In this document: positions 22,103 to 33,055 of the stretch, piece by piece | Numbering within the stretch: the stretch's first letter is position 1 | Layout of the letters: the number at the start of each line of letters is the position of its first letter | Assembly: GCF_958295425.1 (NCBI RefSeq) | Contig: NC_081136.1 | Coordinates: forward strand, 18,484,890 to 18,548,889 | DNA: 64,000 nt | Direction: 5' to 3' | Source: Solea solea | Lineage: Eukaryota > Chordata > Actinopteri > Pleuronectiformes > Soleidae | Translations under genes and position numbers: made by a program | The notes under the pieces: generated by a model | What the model saw: only the letters and a program-made list of their open reading frames with translations | Told to the model about the DNA's origin: nothing | Databases searched by the model: none

Positions 22103-22987
22103 GCACAGTGGGCGGGACCACCGTCTTGCACCACCGCCTCCTCCAATGTGAGACCGGTACTGGTGGACCTAAGCGCAAGCATATCCGGGTCACCAGGCTG
22201 ATCGGCAGCCATAGCGGAAAAATCAACCCCAAGATGCACAGGACACACCAGCACCCGCGACAGGCAATCCGCAACAGGGTTTGCTTTACCCGCCACATGC
22301 TGAATGTCCGTCGTGAACTCGGATGCGCTAGGAGCGCTGCGTTTGCCAGGGCAGACTTAGCTCCGTCAAAGGCCTGAATCCGTTCAGGGGTCCAGTCGAC
22401 CTGGTCGTTGGCCTTCTTCAGCCTCAGGGTCCAGTATAGTGGCAACAGGAGGTGGGCAGCACGAGGTAGGAAACGGTGATAGAAGTTCACCATGCCCAAA
22501 AACTCCTGCAAGGACTTGACTGAGACCGGACGGGGAAAATCCGCCACCACTTGCACCTTAGAAGGCAAAGGAACCACACCCTGCGACGAAATGCAATGGC
22601 CCAAGAAATCAATCACCGGCAGTCCAAACTGACATTTTGCTGTGTTGACAATCAAGCCATGTTCATCGAGGCGCCGGAAAACTTGCTTAAGGTGCGACAG
22701 GTGCTCATCAGCTGACGGCTGGCCACTAAAATGTCGTCCAGATAGACAAAAACGAACGCAAGGTCACGCAGCACCGAGTCCATCAGCCTCTGAAATGTTG
22801 CGCCCTTGAGGCCGAATGGCATGCGCAGGAACTCAAAAGGTGATGCAGTGATGTTATTCAGGCAGTGAAAGTCACCGCACGGCCGCCAAGACCCATCCGC
22901 CTTGGGCACCATATGGAGCCCAAGGCTCTTTTGATGCAAAAGTTTGATGCAAAAGTCAGCATCAATTAAACGGCGGGTTGGCGACAT
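21882..22987 (-). pseudogene. Gypsy RT-RNase H-integrase remnant
   Basis: Frame 22987-22652 shows RT with HMVPKADGSWRPCGDF, FEFLRMPFGLK and the YLDD catalytic box. An internal deletion of about 45 codons between LNN and FEFLRM removes the block with the first catalytic Asp. Frame 22655-21882 continues with the connection (VDFLGH-type), a partly deleted RNase H, and the integrase core start (VDLVGPLP with a catalytic-Asp-type TMVD). Confidence 0.8.
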
Positions 22988-22990
22988 CCA

Positions 22991-23684
22991 CTAGCAAACC
23001 ATTAGCACACAGAAAATCTGCACCAATACTGTAATGGAGGCTAACACAAAGTCAAACTGAAATATGCGTCCATTGAAACAAACAGTCACAGACCTGGTAC
23101 CAAATGTCTTGATAGAGGAGCCGTTGGCCACACTCAACCGTGGGCCGCTGCCACGGGCCGACAGGTCCGCTGTCGCTAGGGGAAGAAGACTCTTCTGGGA
23201 GCCGGAGTCCAACAGAAACTGTCCACCTGACAGTAAGTCTTTAACAAACAGCAGCTCCTCTCGATCACCGGGGCCCACAGCTGCTACTGAGTGCCGGCTC
23301 CGCTGTTTCCTGGTGCCTCGAACGCGCACGAAGGAACGCAGCTCCGAGCCTTGCCGCCAAAACACTGGTGGAAGAAACAGAGGTCGCCTCGCAGTCTTCT
23401 GGTGGAGACTCCAGCCGTCATCGTCGAATACGCGCCCTCCACCATGGGCTGCAGGTAATCTGACGCCACACGGAGACACGTCTGGAAGTCAGCAGGATCT
23501 GATCCGCTTCCTCAGCCAAACCGCGGAAGTTGCCAGCGGCCAGGCACGGGGAGTTCCCAGGGCTGTGCACACCGGCAGCAGGAGTTGGCAGCAAGAAAAT
23601 ATGTGGGAAAAGGAAACCACCGTCCTCCAAGCCCAGTAACGACAGCATACCATCCATCAGGTCCACCACCGAACCATAGCCCAA
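22991..23684 (-). pseudogene. Gypsy gag end and protease remnant
   Basis: Frame 23469-23284 includes a Cys-rich CFFHQCFGGKARSC segment like the zinc region at the gag end of fish Gypsy elements. Frame 23479-22991 includes an aspartic protease core with FLLDSGSQKSLLP (D-S-G catalytic box). Most of gag is absent between the LTR and this region. Confidence 0.7.
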
Positions 23685-23829
23685 ACCGGGAAGTGAAAGC
23701 AGCTTATCTGCTCTTTAAAGCCGGCCGGCGGGAGTTGGGCCATGGCCGAAGAGGAGGCACGTCCACTGTTTGACGAAGAGGAGTCACACTCCTCCGCTTC
23801 TTTGAACATGTTCAAAATGGGGTCACCAA

Positions 23830-23987
23830 TGTTGCAGGATGAGGAAAGGCGGTTTCACAAGTTTATTCTGTATGAGTTGGAACAGCAAGAGCACATGTGC
23901 CCCATACAGAAAATATATATATCACAGAACACATTCTTACCAAGAAACCCACTGGGTGAGAGAACACACCCCTGAGTGCCCACCACA
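23830..23987 (-). repeat. Gypsy 5' LTR
   Basis: A 158-bp block, TG...CA on the minus strand (TGTGGTGGGC to CTGCAACA). It shares GCAGGATGAGGAAAG and a (TA)n-CACAG stretch with the shortened copy at 14668-14765. A TTGGTGACC-type primer-binding-like stretch follows at 23829-23821. Confidence 0.75.
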
Positions 23988-24479
23988 ATATTAATATTTT
24001 TTTCTACTTTGAATGAGTCAGTCTTTTAAAACTACTTCAGCCTGAATTATGCATATCAAATATGAATTATATGTTTAGCATTTTAACCCTTTAAAGGCCA
24101 TTATGTTTACACAACTTACACAAAATATTTTTTAATCGGCAGCAGCAGCAGCACCCTGCAGATATGCAACTATTCCTGCAGCAGCTGATGTGTGGGGAAG
24201 GTGTCATCTCCTCTCTGCCACTACAGGATAAAGGTGCCGACAGTGAAACATCAACCAGGTTTTAGAAAGGGCCAGTGGCCACTGATTTGTTCTGCTACTG
24301 CAGGGGTTGGTGCTGACAACCTAACAAAAAAAAAAATTTTTTTCTCATTATACACATATTATTTATTTTCTACCAAAAATGCAACATATTTTAGACAAGA
24401 ACATTATTGACACCTCCTTTGCATCTGTTTTCTCTTCCTTTCAACACTTATTTCTGGAGTAGCACATTCTTGCCTCCTC

Positions 24480-24680
24480 AGGGGATGTAAGAGACCCGTG
24501 TGTGTGTCTTCATAAAAGCATCCTCCTCCTCCACTTCACTCTCATCTTCAGATAAGTCTTCAGATGAGTTGGAGTCTGTTTCTACTTCTGAGGCCTCATC
24601 CATGTCAGCCTCCGAGTCCTCCACGTTCATGATCATTTCCAAAGCCTCCTGTGTGGTGTAAAGTCTTTCCATCTTCATGA
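24480..24680 (-). pseudogene. Possible piggyBac-like transposase N-terminus
   Basis: A short minus-strand frame reads MERLYTTQEALEMIMNVED and continues with an Asp/Glu/Ser-rich acidic region, like the N-termini of many vertebrate piggyBac-like transposases. No DDE core follows to the left. The match is by composition and the opening motif, so confidence is limited. Confidence 0.4.
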
Positions 24681-24699
24681 CTTCTCCCGCACCCCTGCT

Positions 24700-24940
24700 C
24701 ATACTACAAATATTTTGATATATGCAAACTGATCCATGATCCCTGGTATGCAATAAATAGGCCCGACACCATAGTAAGAGAAACATCCCTGTATCATGAT
24801 GCTTGCACCATGCTTCACTGTCTTCAGAGTGCACTGAGGCTTGTATAGAGTGTTTGGTCTGCGGCCCTCGGACCCAAAAAGAACAATCTTACTTTCTACT
24901 ACTTCCACAAAATGTTTCTCCATTTCTGTTTAGGCCAGTC
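24700..24940 (-). pseudogene. Tc1-like transposase fragment
   Basis: The minus strand reads ESKIVLFGSEGRR, YKPQCTLKTVKHGASIM and GCFSYYGVGPIYCIPGIMDQ, the first-Asp to mid-core region of a Tc1-family transposase (known forms have DESK; here the Asp region is VESK). It has no terminal repeats. It lies directly against the piggyBac-like frame, so at least one is a fragment inserted next to the other. Confidence 0.75.
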
Positions 24941-25017
24941 GATGTGTCCTTTAGCAAATTGTAACCTCTTTTTGCGTATTGTCATATTCATACCTTGAGT
25001 GTGAGTGCACCACAGGA

Positions 25018-25065
25018 AGTCCCCCAGCAGTCTAAGTCTATAGCAACATAACTAAGAGATGGTCC
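25018..25065 (-). repeat. LINE family R fragment
   Basis: The minus strand matches the first 48 bp of the insert at 18842-19498 (CTCTTAGTTATG-TGCTATAGAC-TAGAC). It is a short dispersed piece. The rest of 25066-26174 shows no recognisable feature apart from scattered AT-rich sequence. Confidence 0.55.
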
Positions 25066-26174
25066 AGGTTTCCCTTCCAAACTTCTCTCTTAGTGTTGAA
25101 ACTAATAAAAAAAACAAAAAAACATAAACATACATACATAAACATAAACTAAATATTGCAATTGTAATGTAGTTGCAGCTCTCAATGCTGACGCCACACA
25201 CTTACTAAATAAGTTTAGTTGGCTGAGGCCTTAACAAAATTCCCCTCATCTATAACCCACAGTGGAAAATAATAATGATTTTTTTACAGGTCAATACATG
25301 TAAACATACTCATTGTAATACCTTTTTTACCTTTTTATTTGCACTCTTAATTTCTTCTTTCTTTTCTGTTCTTCTAATATTACTTAATTTAATGTTATGG
25401 TGTCACAAGTATAATAATAATAAAATACCCACATGACCTGGATTTGTGTATCGTTATATCTAATAATTTCCTTTGAAAGTGAAACACTGCACCACATAGA
25501 AGACAGCTTTTCACAGTATGAGTTCTGCAGGAAATGCAGACACCTAAAAACTGACAAGACAGAGGAAGAAAAGATTGGTAAACTTCCTGTGGCAAGTGAC
25601 ACACATCAAATAGGCGGTTAATTGTGGTAAAAGACACACATCTTTTCTCTCCCTGGATCGTCACCTGTTTGGAAACTTAAAAACAAGGTAACAAGTCAAA
25701 CTGTTCTGTCAAATCTACTACACTTGCTTTTTAAAATATACTGTATTTTTCAAGTTCATGTTTAAACGTGGATAGAAAATTTCATGTGGGTCCATGAAGT
25801 ATTAGTCACATAAAGCTGTAAACAGAAAGAGTTGACAGTCATACCTAATAGTCAGTACTTTTCTTAAGCAGGATTAATAAAGATCATTTTGTTAGTTTAT
25901 CACTGAGGGCATCAATTACAAGAGGCTTAACTTGAGTAAGTTCTGCTTTCTGCAACCACGGACAGCAAACTGAGAGAAGGTGCCTTTTTTCAACCAGTAA
26001 ACCGTGACTGAAAATACAGTATATATATATGTCTTGAAGAAACTGGTGCGATAGACCTGAAATAGTAAGGCTAGTTAGTAGTTTAAGAGAGTTAGGGTTT
26101 TGCTATTATTCAAATGTAAGTGTAGTCACAACTGTTGAAGCTTTTTTTTGTTCCTGAAAATTTTGTAATTTTAA

Positions 26175-26560
26175 TGTTGGTTCTCAAACTGTGGTACGTG
26201 TACCATCAGTGATAGGCAAGCTAATAGAACTACTGTTCTACTGTATATACCAAGGTATTTGAGTGGAGCTGAGGAATTTTTACCGGAATGCATAAAAACA
26301 ATGAATTCATTAATTAAATAATAATTAGGGTCACTTTATGTCTTAATCTATCTTGATCTAATTTGGCTATACCAGTGTGTGAGGTATATGTGAGTAAGAG
26401 GAGGAGGATGAGAGAGCAAATCATCTTATTGTGAATAAATCTGCCCCCTGTGATAAGTCTGTAGCTGACATTTACACCACTGTATTTTAACGTTGGTGTT
26501 ACTTCAAGAGCTCAATATTTTCTGAGGTGGCACTTGGTGTAAAAAGTTTGGGAACCACTG
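26175..26560. mobile_element. hAT-derived non-autonomous element
   Basis: The left end is TTGGTTCTCAAACTGTGG and the right end is AAAAAGTTTGGGAACCACTG, which are inverted copies with mismatches. There is no coding capacity between them. No clear 8-bp target duplication could be read. Confidence 0.6.
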
Positions 26561-26885
26561 CACTCTAGCAATGCTATAATGACCATACAGTATAATTATT
26601 TATCAATCAATCAATTTGGAACACATCCAGTAAATATGGGAAAACATGTATGCCATTTTAACATTTATGGAAAAAACCCCAGCTTCATGTTAAATATGGA
26701 TTTCTTTTAAACCATTGCTGGGTGGTTTACTGTATGTGGAGCTTTGCTGTTTTGCAGGTGATAGATTTTTGTAGATTTTGAAATGACAGTACACATTGTC
26801 CAAGTGTGGTGTGCCTCTTTTCGCCTGTTTGACATAACTACTCTGAAGGGGATGGTGCAAGTCCATTTAGTATTTCATGTATTAA

Positions 26886-26950
26886 GCATTTACATTTACA
26901 TTTAAGAATTTAGCAGGGACTTTTATCCAAAGCGACTTACAAAAGAAGCA
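26886..26950 (-). repeat. L2-like LINE 3' tail fragment
   Basis: (TTTACA)n followed by AGCAGGGACTTTTATCCAAAGCGACTTACA (quoted in part) is the same 3' tail as that of the LINE at 15181-15240. It is a solo 3' end, consistent with strong 5' truncation. Confidence 0.7.
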
Positions 26951-27795
26951 AGCAAACTTCAACTTTTTAAATCCAGAGAATATGACACTGATTATAGGAA
27001 AAATGTTGTTTGGCAAATACCTTTACAGCCTTTTTTAATATAGCTTAAACAAGCTTATCAACAGGAAAGGCGTTACAGCCGCAGACTGCATCACCCCTGC
27101 ACATTTTTGCATACCATGACTTGTGCACGTGTGTTCTCACAGTCACACATACAGAATGTAATTGCAAGTCAATGACAATTTCTTGCTGAGGAAGTATATG
27201 TACAGCAGTGCTCAGATCAGCATCTTCTCCATCTATGGCTCACTATGAAAACTGGCCAGTGACAGATAAGTAAAGTCAATCACTCAAACCTGTTCAATTT
27301 GTGCCTGTTTTTTGTTTTTTATTTTGTTTATTATTATCCAAACAGCTATAACATAAGAACAATTTCTCAGAGACAAGGCTTATTTTACAGTGTCACACAT
27401 AATCACAACATGAGAATGTTTTGCAATGGTTCACTTTCAACTAACTTTACAGGTTCAATCAAATGCAAGTCTATGGTGTGTTCCATTTGTAGGTGGAACA
27501 AGGAAAATCCAAGGTCATAGTAGTGAAGTGAAGTGGGAGTTCCAACTCTGAAACTCCAACCTCAAGTACCCCAAGTTAAAATTCCCAGATAGCTGCTTCC
27601 ATACACTGCTACCTTTACTGTTACTAGCACTTCTGTCACACACAACCACACACATAGTAATGTTTATTTTTAACTGTAATAACATGTTGCTACACTGTTT
27701 ATGTGTGGCAAACACCATGTAAAGTGTTGTTAACAACAGCTCACAATGGTTAGTCACTTTTTTTGTAACCTCTTATGTCTCTCTTCTGCCTTTCA

Positions 27796-27802
27796 GGTCA
27801 TT
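27796..27802 (+). promoter_or_regulatory. 5'-UTR splice acceptor junction of the GPCR
   Basis: A pyrimidine tract and TTTCAG lie immediately before GTCATT-ATG. A non-coding 5' exon is therefore likely somewhere in 24-27.7 kb, as in many receptors of this cluster. No such exon can be picked by sequence alone. Confidence 0.55.
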
Positions 27803-28702
27803 ATGTCCATCAACTCTTCCACTCCGTGTCACAATGAAAGCACTCGACACATAGACTTTGTTCCGGTGTGCATGTATTCCCTCATCTGTATGTTGGGCCT
27901 GATCTTTAATCTCACAGCGCTGGTCTTTTTTTTTACTCACAACAAATCCAGGTCACAAACCATTATCTACATGACCAACCTGGCCATAGCAGATTCACTG
28001 CTCATCCTTACATTGCCTATGAGAATCTACTATTATCTGGGTTATCCTGGTCTTCCTCAATGGCTCTGTGAGGTCCTTGGTTTAGTCCTGAAGGCCAACA
28101 TGTATGGGAGCATTTTCCTTCTCACTTGCATTTGCTTTGACCGCTGTGTAGCACTCAACTTCCCAATGTCACTGCGTGTCCAGGAAGGGAGACGCAAGGC
28201 ACCTCTGATTTGTCTTGGAATATGGATTGTCACCTTTGGAGCCAGCGTGCTGATCTACCTGTCCAAGCGCAAACAAGTCTCCTCGAGTGACTGTTTTGAT
28301 GGCCTCCCGGTCTACGCCATACAACCTGTGGTGGTTTCAACCACACTAATCATGGGCTTTGGGATCCCATTAGTCATCATGCTGATCTGCTCCTGGGGTT
28401 TGCTCCGCGCTGTTCGGAAAAGCACCGTGGCTCAGACCAAGCTAGTGGACAGCAGAAAAATCTACAAGATGATTTCCACCAGTCTCCTCATTTTTCTGCT
28501 CAGCTTTCTTCCTTACCACGCTATTCTGATCCTGCTCTCGGTCTATATGCCCAATATTTCATGCCACATGCAGACTGCGTACCGGTACAGTCTGATGATG
28601 GCATGTCTCAATACAGTACTAGACCCCATTGCATATTATTTCACCACAGATACATTCAGGAAGAATGTAGACATAGGCTCTTCTCAGAGGACGGCACTGT
28701 AA
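27803..28702 (+). CDS. Class A GPCR, lysophospholipid/P2Y-like receptor
   Basis: A 299-residue seven-helix receptor in one coding exon, with a plasma-membrane location expected. It has N-glycosylation sites at Asn4 and Asn11, Asn36 in helix 1, and NLAIAD in helix 2 with Asp64. A disulfide pair is Cys89-Cys164. Helix 3 ends FDRC (112-115) in place of DRY, helix 4 has Trp141, helix 6 has FLLSFLPYH, and helix 7 has LDPIAYYF (DPxxY). The LPxRIYY, NMYGSIF and VLDPxxYYF features are typical of the LPAR4/5/6-P2RY8/10 cluster; LPAR5 or LPAR6 look closest by eye, but I cannot fix the ortholog. The chosen ATG (27803) follows an acceptor, CTGCCTTTCAG, ending at 27796. The in-frame ATG at 27746 lies in the intron. 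The tail after YYF is only 19 residues, without Cys. Confidence 0.9.
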   Translation: MSINSSTPCHNESTRHIDFVPVCMYSLICMLGLIFNLTALVFFFTHNKSRSQTIIYMTNLAIADSLLILTLPMRIYYYLGYPGLPQWLCEVLGLVLKANMYGSIFLLTCICFDRCVALNFPMSLRVQEGRRKAPLICLGIWIVTFGASVLIYLSKRKQVSSSDCFDGLPVYAIQPVVVSTTLIMGFGIPLVIMLICSWGLLRAVRKSTVAQTKLVDSRKIYKMISTSLLIFLLSFLPYHAILILLSVYMPNISCHMQTAYRYSLMMACLNTVLDPIAYYFTTDTFRKNVDIGSSQRTAL

Positions 28703-28963
28703 AACAAATACAACAGAAGTGCTATTAACGGAAAGAGTAGCACTGTTCCTATGGTGGCAGCCATCTCGCAATCCCATTTCAGGGTTGGTGAGGTTGCTCC
28801 GAGTGAATTTCCCCCGAACCTCGGATTTTGAACTGACTGCAGATGGAATTGGAGCAATTCCACATACCACAAGTTCAGGATTTCAAAATGGTTGCTACAC
28901 TACTACTTTTAGCGTTAATAGCACTTTTGTTCTTTTTGTTTCACACTATCCCTGTTCATTTTT

Positions 28964-28969
28964 AATAAA
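28964..28969 (+). other. Candidate GPCR polyadenylation signal (proximal)
   Basis: AATAAA, 262 bp after the stop, in a T-rich stretch. A second AATAAA at 29400-29405, followed by a GT-rich stretch, would give a longer 3' UTR. Between them are mRNA-like AT-rich sequence and a mouse-trap-like repeat word at 28745-28890 that partly resembles 27530-27620. Confidence 0.4.
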
Positions 28970-29399
28970 CAAGTAAAAACTATAAAACAATTTCAAAATG
29001 TGGGATGGTGTGTGCAAATCAAGCTTCAAAATAGTTTTCACAGACCATTGCTCTGCTCTAGTTGCAGACAGGCTGTGATGCCATTCTTTCCCCCCTGTCC
29101 TCATAATCTTTTTGTTTCTTCACAGAGCACTTGCAGGGGAGGGTGCATCATAATTCATATCTGAATGGTTTGCACTTTTGTCACTTTTGTCACGTATATT
29201 CTCACCACTTCCAGTGTGCAAAGACATTCAGTCTGTGATGTAGCCCAGTGCAAATATTTTTTATAAGATCTGTAAGATTTAAACTGTACATTTTAAATGT
29301 CTGGGTTTATTAAAACAGTGTCAATTTTGCTTGTGCTAAAGGTCATTTTGTGAAATTGATATTATTATATATAAATTAAATATGTCCTTATGTAATTTG

Positions 29400-29405
29400 A
29401 ATAAA
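29400..29405 (+). other. Candidate GPCR polyadenylation signal (distal)
   Basis: AATAAA followed about 20 bp later by GAGTGTTATTT. The stretch 29406-30666 holds no gene; an inverted repeat with CACTTACACTTACATA arms lies at 29667-29715. Confidence 0.4.
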
Positions 29406-30670
29406 ACTACTGTCTAAAATCATCTGAGTGTTATTTCCCTTATTCATATTTATATCTGTCACTGTTCATGACTATGAAGCAGATCTGTAGAATTTATTTT
29501 CGGTAATAATAAATCCTACAGCATCTGGTACAAATGACAGTAAGTTTTTGCTAAGGGTTAGTTTTTATTTGCCCAAAAAGCTTGAACCATATTGAACAGC
29601 TTAAATATTGGAATTATATTATAACACATTCCCTTAAATAAGTGTTCATATGAGTAACCATTTCACTTACACTTACATATATATCGGTAAGTGTAAGTAT
29701 GTGTAAGTGTAATATCTTGATGCACACAGCATAACATCATGTCCACCCTCGTTCACTTCCTTGACTGTGTGCATGTGCTGTGCTGTGAACCACATGATGC
29801 AATCATGACTGATGCAAAGCTACTTTTGTAAAACATGTGCTTTCTCACCCTTTCATTGCAATGTTGTCATATTAACACATTTCCCCACACAGTGTATACT
29901 TTCCCAACAGTTCAGATAATTAATTTGCCTGAGAGTCAGATTAGTTTATTTGATCTAGAGTAATTAATATATACTTACATCACAACATAATACATTTGTC
30001 TCACTATGTGGAAATTTGCAGCTACAAAAGCATTTAGCTCCTTTAAATTTAAAAAATAATGTATATATAATAATATGATAATGCCAGATGCTTCCTAACA
30101 CTGGAAACATGGCTGCCTTTAAATTTCCTTTTACCATAATACTTCTCTAGTCTTGACCAAACCTCTCAATGGTTTTTAGCCCCATTTATCAGTATCAAGA
30201 AGCCTCAGGTCTTCAGGTAACAGCTTTTTGATCAACTCCAAAGTCAGAACAAAAACCTACAGTGAGGCCTCATTTCACTATTATCAGTATGGTACGGAAC
30301 AGCCTTCTTGAAGACTTAAGGGCGGCAGAGAATATCAGTATTTTAAGCAAACTTAAGACTTGCCTTTTTAACCGGGCTTTTAACTGGATTTCATTTATTT
30401 ATATATCATTTTCTCAACGTATCTATTTTATTTTAGTCTATTTTAACTCATCAGCATACCCTTTTTACTAGCCTTATTAGATAAATATTGTTTACAATAT
30501 CATTATATTGTAGTAATGCGCTTCCTCTTCCTCCAAGATGTTAGCATGCCTTTTGTCGGTCTCTTGTCTGCTCAGTGTCTCTCTGGAGTAGGTTGTTATT
30601 TAAGTTGTGTTTAATGGATTTGACTGCATTTTTACCCGTGTAAAAGTTGCAGTTTGCTGTTTTTATTTAA

Positions 30671-31240
30671 AGGGGAAATCGAATGCTCGTATCGCACATA
30701 TATGTTAGTTATGGAGGTCTACTTACATATATTAACTTGTTGTCATGGAGAAAATCCTCCTAGTCGCTGCAATGAAATATCTCCTCACTGACGCTCTCGT
30801 CAGCCGCGCTGTTTCAGACCAAAACCACACCCCCAGAACGTGGACTGTGTTGTGATTGGCCAGCCAACGAGAGCTTTCCCACTGTCCTGTGATTGGCCAG
30901 GTACCTGGAAGTGACGTAATTAGCATGTCAGCTCTCAGACACGAAGCTCCCCCTCTGGCACGATGGATGCTCTGCATCTCAGCAGCTGCAACGAGACTAG
31001 TTCTTCTTCTTCTGCGGTTGAATGTACGCAACCGGATGTGCCCGGACTAGTGCCCGCACCAGGAGGCGCTATGGTGGTGAGAGGAGTGGTGAGGTTAACT
31101 GATGACATCATCAGCAAACGGGAGTTTCTCAGCAGTGGCTGAACTGTTTGTTCTGAAACTTTAGGGTTTCATAAACGAGGTAATGACGCAGATACACACA
31201 CAAAAGCAGCGTTAATTGGAGCTTCAGGTCAACGTCCGCT
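30671..31240 (+). mobile_element. Putative TTAA-target non-autonomous DNA transposon, copy 1
   Basis: A 570-bp GC-richer block flanked by TTAA at 30667-30670 and 31241-31244. The left end is AGGGGAAATCGAA and the right end (reverse complement) is AGCGGACGTTGAC, which are only partly alike. It contains a short frame at 30963-31142. TTAA duplication and G-rich ends are shared with the elements at 42925 and 52014, suggesting a Kolobok-like or piggyBac-like group. Confidence 0.45.
30963..31142 (+). CDS. Short frame in TTAA element, product unknown
   Basis: A 59-codon frame, MDALHLSSCNETSSSSSAVE then a Pro/Gly-rich middle and ISKREFLSSG, closed by TGA. It begins with a good ATG context and lies fully inside the 30671-31240 element. 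It could be the first exon of a deleted transposase. I recognise no domain. Confidence 0.3.
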   Translation: MDALHLSSCNETSSSSSAVECTQPDVPGLVPAPGGAMVVRGVVRLTDDIISKREFLSSG

Positions 31241-31940
31241 TTAAATATCCTCACAAGTTTTTAGAGAATTGTGGACTTTTAATGAGTTTAAGGATACTCT
31301 GCTACATCTGCTCTAAGCTGGGCTATTAAGGCCTGTGCCTACTACATCCTCCTGGAGCCAGGGCTAACTAGCCTGGGCCTGCTGTATCCTCCAGGAACCA
31401 TTAGCATACTCAGATACAATGTTAGACAGGTGGAGGCGTAGCCATTTATGTTAAATCAAGATTTGATGCTTCACTTGTTCTGTCTGAGTCTATCTGAATG
31501 CAAATGGAATTTTTGGCATTGAAGGTGGAATTAGCCGAGTTTTCTGCAATGATTTGAGTAATCATTGCATTGCATTGTTGCTACTTGCTGGGACTCTAGA
31601 ATTCCCAAATATAAACCATGCATTATTTTCAAGAGGAATTTAAAAAAATGTCTTTGGTTGATTAGGGGCATATAGGTCTGTAAATATGTAAATAATGATG
31701 CTTCTATCAGGAAATTCAGGGTGAAGGGTGAAGAAACCCCTGGTTTTCCCCAGAGTTTACCGTCAATGTAATGTGACATGGCCAAAGCCAGAAAAGGAGA
31801 TTCTGCCTCTGACTGGTCTATTTTCAGGCAGCTAAGGAACATATGCACTTCTCTTGTCAAAAAGGCTAAATCGGAATATTACTTATCCGTCACAACTGAG
31901 AACCTCAATAATCCACAGAAATTTTGGAAAGTGATTAAGT

Positions 31941-32020
31941 CTTTATCTGTAATTAAAAGTCTTTATCTGTAATTAAAAGTCTTTATCTGTAATTAAAAGT
32001 CTTTATCTGTAATTAAAAGT
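31941..32020 (+). repeat. Four exact 20-bp tandem repeats inside the LINE
   Basis: CTTTATCTGTAATTAAAAGT occurs four times in a row without a mismatch. It interrupts the linker frame after KVIKSLSV. The identity of the units means recent expansion. Confidence 0.9.
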
Positions 32021-32498
32021 CCTATGGTTCTTCCAACATTTGTTCTAAAAGACTCGGTCCCAGTCTATGATAGAACTGAGGTCGTAAATTGCTTTAACAA
32101 GCATTTTGTCTTTGACTCTACAGGAACTGCCTCTGTGACTCCCTGCACAGACCCCCCATGGTTTTCAGGAGAACCTTTTAATGTTGTACATTTTACTGTG
32201 CAGCAAGTGCATAAAGCCCTCAAAACGTTAGATCACAGAAAACCCCATGGACCTGACTTGATAGAGCCCTACTTTTTGAAAATAGCAGCTGATTTTGTAG
32301 CACAGCCTCTAACAATCCTTTTTAATCTCTCAATCGAAAACAAAGATTTTGTTACCCCCTTATTAAAAGGTTCTGATCCAGCAGCTTAAACTAAATGCTG
32401 ATATCAAATGTGTGTGTCTTCTAAACTGAAATGATCTTCTCTCAAAACTGCAATCAGGCTTCAGGAAAAAGCACAGTACCATCACTGCGGCTACAAAA

Positions 32499-33055
32499 GT
32501 GATCAATGATATACTTGTTGCTCTTGATAAAAAGCAGTACTGTGCTTCACTTTTTATGGATCTGTCAAAAGCTTTTGACACTGTGGATCATGCTGTTTTA
32601 AAGCATAGGCTTCTTTGTTTGGGTTTGTCAGATCATGTAGTTTCCTGGTTCATAAATTATTTGAGTGACAGGATTCTCCGAGTCACTGTTCTGAATTGGT
32701 GAGTGCCCACAAGGGGGTGCCACAGGGTTCGATATTAGGACCCGTCCTGTTCATTATGTATATTAATGATTTGTGAAAAAGTGTGTTAGATGCTAACACG
32801 CATCTTTATGCCGATGACACAATTATTTACTGTTTTGGATCCACTCCTGCTAAAGCTGTTGAATCTCTGCAGAAAGCTTTTGATGTGGTCCAGCACACAC
32901 TCCTGCGGTTGAAACTAGTCCTCAACGCTGACAAGACTAAACTAATGTTTTCAAACACTAAGAAAGTACCTCAAACTGTCCTGACAGTGTCCACTCTTGA
33001 GGGAAATGTCATAGAGGTGGTTCATACGTACAAACACCTTCAAGCCCCATATTGA
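32499..33055 (+). pseudogene. LINE reverse transcriptase palm fragments
   Basis: Two readable frames (32499-32702 and 32783-33055) hold the SLFMDLSKAFDTVDH block, with the first catalytic Asp, and the YADDTIIYCF block, with the catalytic pair. Between them is a GVPQGSILGP-like segment in another frame (32710-32760). It belongs to the element at 31770-33705. Confidence 0.8.

Larger units (their letters stand above)
14668..23987 (-). mobile_element. Gypsy-type LTR retrotransposon, split by nested insertions
   Basis: Minus-strand order: 5' LTR (23987-23830), gag/protease remnants, RT, RNase H and integrase (to about 21709). A foreign block follows (21702-15181), then the integrase C-terminus (15180-14717) and a shortened 3' LTR (about 14765-14668). 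The integrase reading frame is cut at codons for ELVLGQP: GGACCA lies on both sides of the foreign block (15175-15180 and 21703-21708), so one element was split by a retrotransposon insertion. Without the foreign block the element is about 2.8 kb, well below a complete Gypsy because of internal deletions. Confidence 0.85.

Noticed and set aside
27746..27802. An N-terminal extension of the GPCR starting at 27746
   Set aside because: A strong pyrimidine tract and AG acceptor ending at 27796 lie inside the extension, and the usual N-terminus with glycosylation sites starts at 27803.
31941..32020. A CRISPR-like array
   Set aside because: The 20-bp units are directly adjacent without spacers, and the DNA is vertebrate. 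It is a tandem expansion in a LINE.
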